From Amaurobius ferox (Eukaryota > Arthropoda > Arachnida > Araneae > Amaurobiidae): a DNA stretch of 64,000 nt. The notes under the pieces are model-generated. The model did no database searches. It saw only the letters and a list, made by a program, of their open reading frames with translations, and had not been told where the DNA came from. This document shows, piece by piece, positions 33,856-47,480 of this stretch (position 1 is its first letter; the number at the start of each line of letters is the position of its first letter). The DNA lies in contig OX578145.1 of assembly GCA_951213105.1 (NCBI GenBank), positions 14,286,534 through 14,350,533 of the forward strand. The letters are read 5' to 3'. Position numbers and translations under genes: made by a program.

Positions 33856-36800
33856 GACGTCTCTGCTTAGAACTGAGTCTTTATAATTTATCATGGATGC
33901 TCTATGATGATTAAATTATACCCTAGTGATGGAGTTAAGAAGGTATCGTGATTTTAACTATTTTAATTATGCAATTGTAATATTGGATACTATCAGTATA
34001 TGCGCTAAATACAAGATAAGATGAATTTTAATCTAATTGTAATTTGACGATAATGTAAACAGTAAGTTATATTAATATTAATTTGAGCCTCAAAGTTACC
34101 TTAGGATAATTTACATGACACATTTCATGTATGTGACATTTATAATATGCTTAATTTATTCGTTGTGATATGTCAATGAAATTGGTGGCCTCAATATTTC
34201 TAGTAATTTATAAAACAAGGCAATGTAAATGAGTGCATTACTTAGCGCCACTATTCTTCACCGAGCAAATGGATAAGGCACAACGGGTGAGTGATTATGT
34301 GATTTTGTATACTTAAATTTTCCTTATCACTGTAGTTACTTGAAATAAGGAAAAAGCACTTCCGTATCCGCATATGAGTATAGATAATCTTTCAGCTTGT
34401 ACGTAAAATATTTAGGTAACTTTACAGACTTTAGTTCGGTAAATTACTACAATTTTTAGAGGCTAACCACAAGCAAATCAAGCACAGTGATTTAGAGTTT
34501 TTGATTAATCCTTTGCGCAGTCACCCCTAATTCGAAATTTAGAAATGTTTAATTTGTTCCTTAGTTTCGACTCTAGGGCGGATCGAATGATGTAAAAAAC
34601 TCAGATTCTCCCTAGAGTGGACATGCTCAATAAATTTCCTCTCACTCACTCGTTCATCTAGTCCACTGCATATTATACAGATATTTTCTCTTGAGGATAT
34701 ATACAATATATTGTCCAGAGATTTAAAATTTGGCTCAATTTCAAATTTTGCTTTTAATTTCATAAATTAAACTATGCCTTAATTTCTGCATCAATTTCGA
34801 ATCCGTGATCTTCGTTGCTCAAATATAGCTATGTTTTTGTATTTAATGAACATGTAATCTTCCCGCTTCTCCCACTCGACTTACTAAGAGAGATATATAT
34901 ATTTGTTCATTCATTGTTGTACAGATAATTGTGTTGTGAATACATTTCGGTATTTGTGGTATCTACCAGAAAGAAGCTTTGTCTGATGTGAAACTCTAAG
35001 TCTGTTCTCTTAGAGGAGGCGGCATAGTCAACATATTCATCCTTTCACATTGACACTAAGACCTGTAAATGATCGTGTTTACTTTTTACTATATTATCTA
35101 TTAACTTTATAGCAAATCGTTCATCTTAAAAGATCAAAGCAATTTTGTCTGATATTTGAATAAAGGTTAAATGGTGGAAATATTTTCTCTTACGGGTATT
35201 GGCATGATAAAATTGGATTAGGTTTTTAACATTGACAATAAGCCCCAAGAAATGATCATTTAAGGCTTGTTGCGATGGACTCACGTCCAATAATGAAGCA
35301 TGCTTTTAAATCGCTTTAACAACTCATGTTATTCATGTTTAATAAATGTAATATAATGTGTGACATATTGTGTCCCAGTATCCAGTTAATCACTCTGTAT
35401 ATTACCATGTTGTATTGTACAGTGGTTCGTAACCAGTGGTATGTATATCATATGTAGTACACTAGAAGCTAACTAGAGGTATGTGGATAATTTTTGCAAA
35501 ATTAAGTATAAAAATATTACCATCTTGTGAAGAAAAATATATACAATATATTTATTCGTATTTCGAGTGGCAGGAATCTTCAGTCTTAATGACCTGTAGT
35601 CATTTTGTACGCCGTCTTAATTGGAGTTGATCGATTATCTGTTCCCGAAGAAAGAATAGAAATAGCAACAATGGATTAATTCCTTCAATTACTCTTTCTT
35701 TCGTAGCTTTAGAGATATAAGACTAGAAGCTGCTAAACACTATCAGAATGCCAGATGCAGCTCATTCTACCTTGAGGTCATATCCGTCGGAAGCATATAT
35801 TGTGTGTTTTAACGTATTAAGTTTATGTTTACATATAAAGTGTTTTTGTTACAAAATATTTGCACATAATTTGTTTTATGCTGGAATTTTTTACGAAGAA
35901 TTTAACGATTTGAACATAAATTTGCACGGTTTATTTTAAACTAGAATGAATTATCCAGCGTTGATAGAGTCCTAAATAAATGACCGCTACTTAAGTAATA
36001 CATTCACAGAAAACAACACTCAATTTCCAGATCATTTCTTCAAACCGTAGGTATTCCAAGCGACCGACAGACGAACAACTGGTTTAAAAAACCAAACAAA
36101 CTTTAAAAGAAAAACCTAGTTTCAACTGCTTTCTGCAAACATATTAAAGGAAATGTTGATTTGTACAGGAGAGAAGGTGTGATTTAAACCTTACAAAGCA
36201 GGCATGCTCAAAACGACCGATAGGAAAATCGAACGCGGTGAGCCGGGAAAAATGCATTGTTGGCAAACAATAGAATTATTCTAATGTTACTTCTTTAGAT
36301 GCGGCGAAGTGTCACATAACCTAAAAATGCAAATTCCGTAGCACTTAAAACAATAAATATAAGGATCGGATTTGAAACAAACATCGTTAGAAAGAACTGT
36401 CTTCAATATTTTCAATGGTGTCAAGATCGAAACTCTATGAAAAATCTTCTGGTCGCTAAAGAACAGATTTGTGTGAAAATTGGTCAAAATCGTGTTAAAA
36501 TATAAAATGAGTAAGAAACTAATTCGAGTATAAAAATAGTTTACCCAGCCGTATTTTACAGATCCTAATGTGCCTATGTACCAAATTTCATGGCCATGCG
36601 ACATTTAGATTTTTCACTACACAGACAGTCATACATACAAACAGACAGGAAAACATATTTATTTATTATTATATATCATGTGACTTGGCACGAAATGTGT
36701 GTTTTTTATATATATTTTTTATATTATGCATGATGAACCTTGTTTGAGTTGTGGACCTATTTCACGCTTATTAGGGCTCTTCAGCACGAGGATTCCGACA

Positions 36801-37398
36801 ACTCAGTATAAACGAGAACGCATGCTATATTCGTAAAATTTTCTAAATATGTTGGGACCAACAAAGGTAGTCATACCAAGTAACAACTTCAAAGTTAGAG
36901 GAGATTGGGATAGGGCTGAATCTGGTTACAATGGCTGTGTTCTTATTCACAAAATTAGCTTTAAAGGGGTTTGCGAAATTACTTCAATTCCATTTCAACG
37001 AAATGTTTATATGTATTTATAAATGTCTGTGATGGTGATCATAGACACTTTCCTTCCCGCGTTAGATTTGGAGAAAAGCGCCCCAAAGTCATCCCTCCGG
37101 GAGAGGTTAAGACAACCCCCAGAAAGATATCTTTTAACAACTGGGATGTGTTTTAGATCCCAGCCTTTACAAGCGCGATCTGTTTGAATTGTATTAGAGA
37201 TAATCGGTAGTGGAATATTTTATTTATGCTGCTGTCTAAGTCTATAGCTACATATTGTACAGAGCACAAATAAAATAATTAACAAGGTGGATAAAAAGTG
37301 CTAGGATTAAATATTATATAAGGATGTCGCTTTTTCCAACGATACTAAAATAAATCAGCGTATCTAGCAACATGTTTCACATTTAAGACGATTATTTT
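33856..37398. other. Long stretch without supported genes
   Basis: About 3.5 kb. The block CCAAATTTCATGGCCATGCG followed at about 36625 by ACAGACAGTCATACATACAA resembles the tail region of arthropod dispersed repeats, with a similar pairing near 8150-8220. The slightly GC-richer patch at 37040-37150 is not recognised. Open frames of 60-105 codons lack motifs. Confidence 0.35.
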
Positions 37399-37417
37399 TT
37401 AAAGTAGTAAAAATAAC

Positions 37418-38002
37418 GTGCCCAACTGCCTGTGCAATCGATATGGAAAAACATGTTGTGTAGAGGAAAACTTGAACAACGTAATTATGCGCAGGTTAAT
37501 AAGACAAAGCGGCATACAGCAGTTTCGAGAATACGTTGAATCCCATTCCTCCTTGCAAGACAAAATGATAAAACCCAAAGTCAAAATGACGAAATGGGCA
37601 CAAATGAGAAACATATATGCCCGAGTCATGGATTAACATTTCACCGTAGAAAACAGCCCAGCCCAGCCTAGCCAATCCGAAAACGAAAACGAACAAAAAA
37701 ATCTGGAAAACGAACAAAATAACGTATATAGGCACAAATAACACAATTCGATAATACGCTGGATAATGTTTGAAAAAGAACCAGCTTCGATAATACGTGC
37801 AAAAGAACCAACAAATCCGAGATCCAAAAGAAGAATGACATCCATTCCTCTTTTGAACTTCGAGTTTGTTGGTTATATTGAACGGATGAAGGGAATCCAG
37901 CGTATCCTCGAAACAGCTGTATGCTGCATTATTGTATTATTTGTGCTTATATACGTTGCTCAAGTTTTTCAAGTCATAATGATGAGAACATGTGAGATGT
38001 AA
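37418..38002 (+). other. Two adjacent small open frames, function unknown
   Basis: The 72-codon frame at 37418-37636 begins MPNCLCNRYGKTCCVEENLN and is charged and Arg/Lys-rich. The 78-codon frame at 37766-38002 has a basic first half followed by a hydrophobic segment AVCCIIVLFVLIYVAQVFQV that could span a membrane. The intervening 130 bp contain a short duplication of TTCGATAATACG. Codon composition is less AT-biased than the surroundings. They may be fragments of one decayed gene or chance frames. I recognise no family. Confidence 0.2.
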
Positions 38003-38230
38003 AATATGCAAAAGTTCAGAAGCTCAGATATTAGGCGCAGTAGTTTATAGACAGATGTACATTTTAGAAGGATTTGACAGTTTGATGATTAATAGTCGTA
38101 AAATTCATCTTAATTACAGTAGAATGGACTAAATCCACAGTATCCTAATAGGTAGTGTTGAGTAGTTGTAGGAATCTCTCAGTTGATAACGAAGTTTTTT
38201 ATAATATATTCTAACTTTATAGATTATATA

Positions 38231-39142
38231 CAAGGTGTCCTAAAAACATTGCCATCGGTTTTCATTCCTTAAATATTGATTTTAGACATATATAATAAAT
38301 TACAAAGTTGCGTAAAAAAGGTATATAATTTTATGAAATCCATAAAAATTTTCAGGAGACTAAATTTTAAGAAATAGAAAATTTTAATTTTTATATGGCC
38401 CCCGTACAGAAAACATTTCCAATGAGTAAAATGTGCCTCCTCATACACTAATAAGGTGATGTACAAAATTTCAGTATTTCATCATAAAAAGTCCCAGAGA
38501 TATGTTTAAACAAAGTTGGTGAGGGATTAATCACACATTAAAATGTAAATGTTTACAGCAAGAGTGCAAATGACGCAACGCAGAAATGCATCATAGGCAA
38601 TTAATATCTGCCTCTTATCTTTAATGCATTTTGGCATGGATGGAAAAAATTTTGAACAAGCTTTGTAATCTTTGTATAAAATTAGTATTTCTACACAGTG
38701 TAGATACTTCTGTACCAATAAATAGCGAACTTGTTTTTTATTTATGTAATTATTGTTTTATTTCGTAATTTGTGTATGACCAATAAAACGAAATCTGCCG
38801 ACATGATCTTTCCCCTCTGAAAACCCATGTCGATGCATCGAAAAGTGATTTAAGTCAGCATTTTTGTCTTTTCATATCTCTGGGACTTTTTATGATAAAA
38901 TGCTGAAATTTTGTACATCACCTTATTAGTGTATGGGGCACATTTTACTCATCGGAAATGCTTTTGCACGGGTGCCGTATAAAAATTTAAATTTTGTATT
39001 TCTTAAAATTTAATTCTCTTGAAATTTTTAATCGATTTCATAAAATTCTGTACCTTTTTTACGCAACTTTGTATTTATTATATATGTATAAGATCACTAT
39101 ATAAGGAATAAAAGCCGAGGTCAATGTTTTTGTGACACCTTG
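38231..39142. mobile_element. MITE with inverted repeats of about 270 bp, flanked by TA
   Basis: CAAGGTGTCCTAAAAACATT at the left end mirrors AATGTTTTTGTGACACCTTG at the right end, and homology extends inward to about 38505 and 38872 (GTCCCAGAGATATG against CATATCTCTGGGAC). TA flanks both ends (38229-38230 and 39143-39144), the mark of Tc1/mariner-type elements. The centre of about 365 bp has no intact transposase. A minus-strand frame at 38527-38718 reads SKFFPSMPKCIKD, faintly like the end of mariner transposases. Confidence 0.9.
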
Positions 39143-39345
39143 TACAGAGAATAGCGAGATATAAAACATGGTGAGTTCGAATTTTATCAAAGCCTTTACA
39201 ATTTATTTCAGCGATTACTAATTCAATAGATGTTGCGAAAAAACGCGATACCAACCTATAAAGGGAAGTATAAGATTGAGGGGGAATCACATCTGTAGTC
39301 TAAAAGAGGATAACAGTGTTGATTACTTTAAATATAAGAAGACAG

Positions 39346-39412
39346 ACAGCAGCTCAGTGGATAGAATATTATTTGTCCAAGGGGAGATAAGTGTTTTAAA
39401 TCCCAGTTGAAA
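39346..39412 (+). repeat. tRNA-like SINE head or tRNA pseudogene
   Basis: CAGCTCAGTGGATAGAATA fits box A and GTTTTAAATCCCAG fits a decayed box B, with an intervening TTTGTCCAAGGGGAGATA anticodon-arm region. Acceptor-stem pairing is poor and the B box has mismatches, so it is unlikely to be a working tRNA gene. Confidence 0.5.
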
Positions 39413-39623
39413 TATGAGAATGGGAACTTAACTGAACTGTTTATACTATATGATTATATTGATTTATCTAACGGAATTATTTAGATAGTTACCATGCTCC
39501 CTTTTCTATTTAGATTCCCCAAGTAATGTGTATATTAATTATAAAAATATATCACTTTGAATAATAGACATGTTTTATCGCACATTCGATTAAACTAAAG
39601 TAAGATCGTGACTTTATTACTGA

Positions 39624-41137
39624 TGTCAAGACGGGAATTCCGAGGGCATCAAATTCGCAACGGATTCCCGCCAGACCGAGAAAGTCTAACTTTCTCAGGA
39701 GAATTTCTCTACCCAGGTTCTAAACACACCTCTCGTCAATTGGAAGAATTCCAATTGATGACCTGCGGAAAAACCCAACCAAAAACCAAAATAAACGGAA
39801 AAATACCTTTACCGTTAAGAACTCATCCAAAAGCTGAAATACATAAATCAACACAATTTCTACACGAATAAAAACACAATTTAATTTCAAATCTAAATTT
39901 ATTAATTACTTAGGAATGGAGTTAGCATATCAAATACAATTTCTGATTTGTAATCAACTCTAAACTACTGGACCTCTTCTACCAAAAATCATCGGCCCTT
40001 TGCCGGAATTTAAATATCAATTCTATAAATCATTAATTACATATTAATTTCACATATTCAATTATAACACTTATGGTATGGTCATGAGAGAAAGACACAC
40101 CCGAGGAACGCTTAAGGCTTAACTGCTAATTTACTTGAATTCAATTATTTTACTTCAGGGAATTAATTTAATTACATTTTAGCTCAGAAGATCTTGAGAA
40201 TACATCAGGAGGTTCAGTCCGCCGGTGCACAGGTCAGACGAGGCAGCAGCCTCCAATTACCGAAAAAGGTCGCTTACCTCCATATCTGGAAGGACTCAGA
40301 AAAGATGAAGTCAACACATCCGCCCGAGTTCCCTCGGGGATAAATCTTCCCCGACCAAGCAGAGGCGGCAGGCAGGCAAGAAGAATACGAGCAACGGCCC
40401 GCACAGGGCTCAGGCTTCATCACGGACTCCATCCGTAGCGGTCTGCAGGCATCCGGAACAGGAGGTTCCCGGACGGTCAACGGCGGCAGCAAGCGACGAG
40501 GCTCGGCAGCAAGCGACGAGGCTCGGCATCAGCGAAGTCCCAGTCAATGCAGTGGTGATGGTAGCGGCAGTGGCATCTCCCCGGAGCCCCACAGCAGGGT
40601 AACTCAACCTGAGGGTTAAGTCCCGAGCCGACGTGGGTTCGAAGATGTTTTCCAGGGAGAGAGCCCAGAATCAAGAATCACTCAGCTTTTAAACATTCCA
40701 GGCGGATCCAGAACCCGGCCAATTGAAAATCACAAGGGGCTCACACCTTCTCTTCTCAGCCAATTCAAAAATGCTTCTATTTCAAACATATCCAGGGATC
40801 CGCCCCTTCAAACGACAAAGTTCAAGGCACGTGCAGAAGAACACGAAATCCAGCACAAGATTACATCACCCAACATAGCGAAAAAAATGGAGACAACCGT
40901 CTCCGCCAGCAAACAAATGCGACCTTGAATAACGGTCGCTGTTCCTCGAGTGTGAAAGAATTATTATGAAATAAAAATGGCCACAATTCTGCACAGATTC
41001 AAATACATTTAAATATGGCAAAATATATGCAACGACATGAGGGTTCCAGGTCACAAATTAATTAAATATTAATACAAAGGTTTTAAAAGTATTGTAATTT
41101 TATAATTTACATAAAAGTGACGAATTCCATCACGACA
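39624..41137. repeat. Solo LTR, 1,514 bp, TSD CTGA
   Basis: It starts TGTCAAGACGGGAATTC and ends GAATTCCATCACGACA. These are TG...CA ends with an imperfect terminal inverted repeat, flanked by CTGA at 39620-39623 and 41138-41141. A 4-bp duplication and TG/CA ends suit a Ty3/Gypsy-type solo LTR. Its middle (40190-40900) is clearly GC-richer than the window. A 20-bp unit GGCAGCAAGCGACGAGGCTC is duplicated in tandem at about 40484-40526. Several short frames on the minus strand reflect the GC content. Orientation is undetermined. Confidence 0.8.
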
Positions 41138-41141
41138 CTGA

Positions 41142-42004
41142 TAACAACATCAGTAGATTGGTTTAGAGCTTTTCATTTGATTAATAGTATTTAATACACA
41201 ATAACTACAATGGCAGCAAATTTTATTGCTGTGCCATCATTTAGAAAAAACTGTTTCAGCTCTATAATTTCAATCACACCACGCTTCCAGATTTTTTAAA
41301 TATTAAGTTAAGTCTTCACTAGGCTGCAAGGGCCAAGTTTATACCCACAAAATTCAATTACAAGGTCGTTCCGTAAACTTAGTATCACATTTTGGTAACA
41401 TTGTACCTATAAGGAAGTTCTGTAATTCCATGCAGCTTAACTGATGCCTTTATTTGCTTTAAATATTATCTTTTTTGCAACGCTTAAAACGTCATATAAC
41501 TAATATAAATTATCCACGCATTTTATCTGAAATAATGCATTGATTTTCAAACAAATATACTTGACAATCTACCACATGAACACATTTTTTTAAAGAATTC
41601 TCATAAATCAGACAGAAAGACCTATTTCTGTTTACACGATTGACAATAGCGTAATCCCTCCTTTCCATCCCATCTATTATGGTCTTCGAAGTGCATTAAT
41701 CGTACGGAGCGCTGACATTTTCTATTCCGTGTTGGATATGGCGAAAATAGAGTTTAAACCATCTCCTGGGATAGGATGGGATAACCCACAAAGCATTTAT
41801 CTTTCAACATTGAGGAAGGGCTTTAGAAGAGATGGCCAGGGATTTCGTAGAAGTGTACTCTTTATTCTGCAAGTCCATTTGAATAGTGTTGGAATGTAAT
41901 AAATGCTTAAGTCTCTCACTATACGAATAATATGTATAGAATGCAAAAAATACCCTATTATACGTACAAAAAATATTATCGAATGTTTATCCCTTTGCGG
42001 CCAG
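41142..42004. other. No recognised gene
   Basis: AT-rich. A weak relative of the 22.1-kb and 61.2-kb dispersed repeat lies at about 41680-41790. Confidence 0.35.
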
Positions 42005-42460
42005 GTGTCAAGATAACCTCGACATTGAACATTATTAGTTCCAATATTATATAAGCTCTGACATTGAACATTATTAGTTCCATTATTATATGAGCTCCGA
42101 CATTGACAATAAATAGTTTCATTCCCACCCCGACATTGACAATTATTAGTTCCAATCACATGTCGGATGAGCTCTTCCATTGAAAATTATTAGTTTAAGT
42201 CACATACCGGATGAGCCTCGATATTGAAAATTATTAGTTTAAGTCCCATGTCAGATGATCCCCGTCATTGAGAATTATTACTTTCAGACAAGTGTCGGGA
42301 GATCACCGACATAGATAATTATTAATTCCAGTGAGTTGCCGGGCAAAGCCCGACATTGAAATTTATTAGTTATTAGTTCCAGTCAGATGTATGGTGATTT
42401 CTGACATTGATAATTATTAATTATACTCAGTGTCGTATGGACGCTGATATTAGAGATGGA
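42005..42460. repeat. Degenerate minisatellite around GACATTGAAAATTATTAGTT
   Basis: About nine to ten units. The first are about 39 bp and later ones 55-58 bp, the longer ones adding CCAGTCACATGTCGGATGAG. The change in unit length suggests two rounds of amplification. Confidence 0.8.
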
Positions 42461-43690
42461 TCTTGTCCCCAATATGGGTCAGAACTTTTTATCAAAACTT
42501 TTCTTGGCTTACTGGATAATGTTTATGTGATGTGAACGTAAAAATATGCGCTTAGGTCCATATGAGGACAAAAAGGAAATCTTCAATGCCAATGATGAGA
42601 GATTCCATGCAGTAGCATGCACTTGATGAAATACAAAATCCTCTGTGGGATAAAGTATGGTGAGCATTTTCAGTTATTTTTCCCTATATTCTTATAATCG
42701 CAATTGTCATTGTCCTTCCCTCAGAACAAACCAAACAAAAACTATTTTAAGAATGTTAATGGCTGAAGATGCGTTTAGAAGAAATTATAATATTTATTTT
42801 GTTTAGCAATTCTATATAAAATGTTGTAAATGATTCAAGTCATATTATAAATAAATATATGGATATAAAACCCAGAACAATATAGTATCATGTGAGTGAT
42901 GGAGTTCCATGCCTCTTTTGAATGATTGTATATTTATATTTACAGCGGCCAACAGGTAAGTGGAATATCAACGCTACATTGATTAAGATAAATGTTTAAA
43001 GAATTGGGTAACATTTAGTAAACAGCTACTTACCTTAAACATATTCCTTGTATATACCGATTTTGTGGCCCTTGTTTGTCGTCATACAGGAACTTATCCA
43101 AAGTACAAAAACTTTTAAGATGTTTCCGATATCTTTATTCTTTTGCCCACATGAGTCTCCAAGCAAATGACACACATAATCCCGCTCTCTCCTAATCACG
43201 TCTGTTATGAAGAGATCAGATTAAATGAACCAATATGAGTCACAGCAAAACAAATTAATCCAGTATATTTACTGGGTAAGAAATACGGTTTGGCCGGAAA
43301 TATAATGGAACGGAGTTGTTTGTCCGCAGTAACAGAAAATATCATTGAATGTGAAATGATAAATATGAACAGAAATGAAATATATTTGGTGAATAAACCT
43401 AATACACATATCTTGTAGTTTGTCTGTTATATATTTGTAAATTCTAAGAAACAGTTTCTTCCGCAATGTCACTATCTATTATTCAAGCTGTCGACAGGAA
43501 ATCTGGACCTAATGCCACGTTGCAAATTCATGAACCAAAAATAAAATCGACTTCTGAGCAAATCAGAAAAATAGTCTGAGGTTATACACTATTTTTAAGG
43601 TTCTTTACAATAAAAATTTTACTAAAATATATTTTATATATTAAAAAACTTCGGTATATAGATAGTTTTATTCAAATGTATATTTAAAAA
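42461..43690. other. No recognised feature
   Basis: AT-rich; no gene, RNA or repeat signal supported. Confidence 0.35.
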
Positions 43691-44449
43691 ATCTGATGTG
43701 GGCAACACATGACTTTCCTTATATAATGCAATGAATTTACTACTTTTACAGCTAAAGAAACGTTATTCTTATAGTAGGTACTTATATTCTTTCCATGATA
43801 TTGAATTTTCCTCAATTAGTCGTCATTTTCATTGACTTAGCGTCATTTTTATCAATTTGGCGAGATTTTTGTTAATTTGGCAACAATTAAAAATGTCACC
43901 AAGTTGGCGACATTCCGCCAAATTCGTCGCCAAAATCTCGCCAAGCGTTATGGACGGAGAAATAAGATAAATGACTATTGGCGTTCAAATACAGAAGTAT
44001 TACTCAAAGTATCTTTTTTCATGAATGGAACGAGCTAGATCCACGAGTATGATGTCACCCAATTTATCGCATGGTATTACACATGAAAAGTAAACATGTT
44101 TCTCAATAGGAAATACTTTTATTTTTTATTTTATATAACTTTTTTATATATATTTTTTGAAATGTGCAATATCTCGAGAACGGTTTATGTTAGCGTTCTG
44201 AAATTTACGCCAATCGTTTTCTAATGAAAAATTACATAAGAAATGTCTATTTGCGTAACTTTATTAACGGTTTTGATTTTTTGACGATTTTCTCAAAATT
44301 TCATTTTCGATTTTTTCGAAATTTCAGAATGTACATTCGATTGCGTATAAAAACAATAGGCTTCCAGTGTTTACGGATTGTGATTTTTGTACCAAATTTC
44401 GTTCGAATGGGTCCATTCATTCGTCAGTTATCGTCTCCACAGACTCACT

Positions 44450-44502
<53 letters not shown>

Positions 44503-44539
44503 TTTCACATACACACACAAACTTTCACACACACACAAA

Positions 44540-44586
<47 letters not shown>

Positions 44587-44612
44587 ACACATAATATGTA
44601 TATAAGAAAAGT
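43691..44612 (+). mobile_element. (CA)n-bearing element, copy B
   Basis: Starts ATCTGATGTGGGCAACACAT, contains GGCGACATTCCGCCAAATTC, ATGAATGGAACGAGCTAGAT and AATGTGCAATATCTCGAGAA, then a (CA)n array (44451-44592), and ends TATGTATATAAGAAAAGTAA. The segment between the (CA)n and the terminal hairpin found in copies A and C is missing, replaced by expanded CA. Confidence 0.8.
44451..44592. repeat. (CA)n microsatellite with ACTTTCA interruptions
   Basis: CA run broken three times by TACTTTCA/AACTTTCA. Confidence 0.95.
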
Positions 44613-46479
44613 AAAAATATCGGATCAGTGTTGTTCGTCTTAAGCTGTTACTTAGTTAAACATATTTATAATCATTAAATATTTTAATTAATCCGATTGT
44701 TAATGCACCTGTAATATGCATGGTGTCAAAGACAATCATGGTCCAGACCTGTAATTCTAGAAGTAATACTGTTATCACATATTTTTTATGCAGGTGCATA
44801 GGAAAACTCTATGACACAACATGATAAAATACCTTACCCTATTTGGGGTGCCCTATTTTGAGGGGAGGGAGAACTGAGACTATCTGGTTTCCAGTTAAGT
44901 CAATTCCAAATTTGTAAACAGTTGCAATATTAGTACTAAGCATTTTGTGTCCTCCCCCCTCGCAGAAAAAAGATGGGAAGGAGCCCTGAAAACCAGTGTA
45001 TACAATCTAATCCCTACCTCTAAAGAATCGTAAATTTAGACAATAGCAGAATAAAATTGACCTTACTACAAACAAAACACAGACTGTTCACCTTAGCATC
45101 GATCACTCTTGAACATATGTCATATGATGTTGTCAGTGGTTTTTCAACGATTCAGAAAGAAAATGCATATTATTATCAAATTATTTAAAAACATGTAAAG
45201 TTTTTACTGATTCACCTAAACATTAAAAACATCTTAAAAACCTAAAAGCAGTCCAAGACATTCTATAAACTGTGAAGTACCTACACTATATTCATCTGTG
45301 TACTGCTGACTGGCTAATATTTTCCTAAATGCTTAAAAGTATGCAAATATACAAACATGGAATAAACTTTAAAAGAGGCATAAATGAAAAGAACAGTTTT
45401 ATTTTCAAAAGACTAACGTTTATTTTAATTAAATTTCACTTTTAGCATGAATAAATTAAATATTTGCTTTCACCCCAGTCAACAATGAATTTCAACGACT
45501 TAAATAACAAGACGAAATTATAGTGGATTATAAAAACATTAGAATTATAAAAAATTAGAGTTATTTAAATATTAAGAAAAAGATAAACTAAAATTAAAAA
45601 GATAAACTAATTCAAATTAACACAGTTTCCAGAGGGCTTACAATTTATTAGCAAACGGGTCTTACTTTTACCAAAACAAATTAACATAAAACATTTTTTG
45701 GCTTAACTATAATAATTTAAAACAGAATGACTATGGAAATTAAGTGTAAATAAAATGTATATTACCCATGAGAGATAATGCAGAACAGCAGAAATAAAAT
45801 GCCGGGGAGGGATTTCTTGATCTATCATCAACTCAGGTGTTAACGTATTTTTCTCCAGAAAAATTATCAGACACGAAAGCACCGGTACATCAAGATAATA
45901 CAGCCATTTGAAATTATGAACCAAATTATGTTCATATTCCTCATGAAATTATGGAAAGCACACTCCAAAAAACAAACCACAGCAACATTAATATTAATTT
46001 TGCAACATAAAAACATACCAGAGCATTGGTGTAAATAATTTCACCCCAAACATAATTGTTCAACCCGGTCTTAAAACGATATCAAATGAACAGATATTAG
46101 AAAATCCAATTATATGTCTAAACATATAATGCGGCAATCATTAAAATAACATATCTCAGACTTTCTGGAACAAACCACTTATGCCAATTGCGCCGACGAA
46201 ACTTTAATCAACATCACAACATCGCTCTGTACATTAAGCATGAGTTCATGATAGAAAAGGCAAGAGTTCAAAACAAAGGCACGGAAATCAAACTGCTTGC
46301 AAGTGAAATCACAAAACTAATTTTACAGTTGCTTTTGATTAGATAATTTTAATTCCGGCGTTAATGTATGTACACAGCTGTATACAAGACTCCTTCAAAC
46401 GTCTTGAAATTGTTCCTCAATACAATAAAAACTAAGTCGTGTAGTAAAAACGTTTCAAAAATTGTCGAAGGTCATGAAG
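44613..46479. other. No recognised feature
   Basis: About 1.9 kb of AT-rich sequence without supported features. Confidence 0.35.
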
Positions 46480-47480
46480 CCACTTAATAGCTCTATATAT
46501 TTTATCCTAATCAAGGAAAAATGCTCGATCATCCAGTTTTATTCAATGCATTCTTTTGCTTCTAGAAAACAATTATTAAGCGTTAACAAATCCACAGATA
46601 TATTTTCAAAAAATATAACTTTTCCCTACACTTTTCATAGAGTGAATAAACAAAATTACCCCGTGTTTAAAAAAACTAAATTAATTGTATCGGAATCATA
46701 AAATTTTGGACACATTAATTCTAATGATTTATACTCGTATATTAAATCCTAAAATTACCTAAATTCAGTCATATATCCTAAAATTAAAAAAAAATTGAAA
46801 TTTTTAATTCATTTTACCTAGTTCGGCCAAAGAATAAAATAAACCGCTATCAGATAATTATACTCTCCTCCCTCCAAACAGCATGTGAATGGACACAATT
46901 GATTTTCTTTGCTGATAACGCAATTTGGTTCTTTCAAGTGGCGTAAGTCTATAGAATTTTTTATGGAAACAATTAAAACTATATTATTTATTTTAAAATA
47001 TTTCAGCGCAACACACCTATTCAACTATCTTGAACTAGCTTCTGTTTAACAGAAACTACAACGTTCTACATCGAGAACACTATTTTAAAATTTCTGGAAT
47101 TTGATACTCACGTGGGATACGTTTTAATCGTGTAAATTTAAAATACTATAAATAAATCCTGCACATTTCAATTTAATATCTTGAATATTAAATTGAAATC
47201 TAATTATACCCAATAACTCTTTGTTGTGCATATAAAAACACTGTTATCTACTAACAACAATCAGAACTCCGTTCCCCAATTGTTGGTATTCTTGACAGAG
47301 AAATAAAGTAACCCTCTTAATTAACTTCCATACTCTGATGCGGAAATCACAAATGGCGGCATTAGAAGAATCCTGAAGTATTCACTGGAACATAAATTAG
47401 ATTGGAGAGCGGAAATTGGGCTGTTTTAGGTGCTCTCGTGATGGACAAAGATAATAAGGGTAAAGCGAGTTTCAAATTTT
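46480..47480 (+). repeat. Segmental duplication, copy 1 (uninterrupted)
   Basis: Diverged direct repeat of 48405-48500 plus 50143-51000. Landmarks shared in order are TCGGAATCATA-AATTTTGGA with CACATTA, GTGGCGTAAGT, TAAATTTCTGGA-TTGATACTCAC, GAGAAATAAAGTAA-C, CTTAATTAACTTCCATACT, GCGGAAATCACAAATG-TGGC, GAAGTATTCACTGGAAC, GCGGAAATTGGGCTGTTT and ATAATAAGGGTAAA. No conserved open frame spans it, so this is not obviously a gene duplicate. Confidence 0.85.

Noticed and set aside
38527..38718. Mariner transposase C-terminus in the MITE centre
   Set aside because: Only a faint match (SKFFPSMPKCIKD) over a dozen residues; not enough for a pseudogene call.
40274..40674. Three overlapping minus-strand frames of 65-72 codons in GC-rich DNA
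   Set aside because: They lie inside a solo LTR and overlap in different frames, as expected from GC content alone.
42005..42460. CRISPR-like array of direct repeats
   Set aside because: Eukaryotic context, degenerate repeats of changing unit length, no unique spacers and no cas genes: a minisatellite. The same applies to 53945-54400.
44367..44605. His-Thr repeat frames (also at 13.9 kb and 51.8 kb)
   Set aside because: Translation of (CA)n microsatellites.
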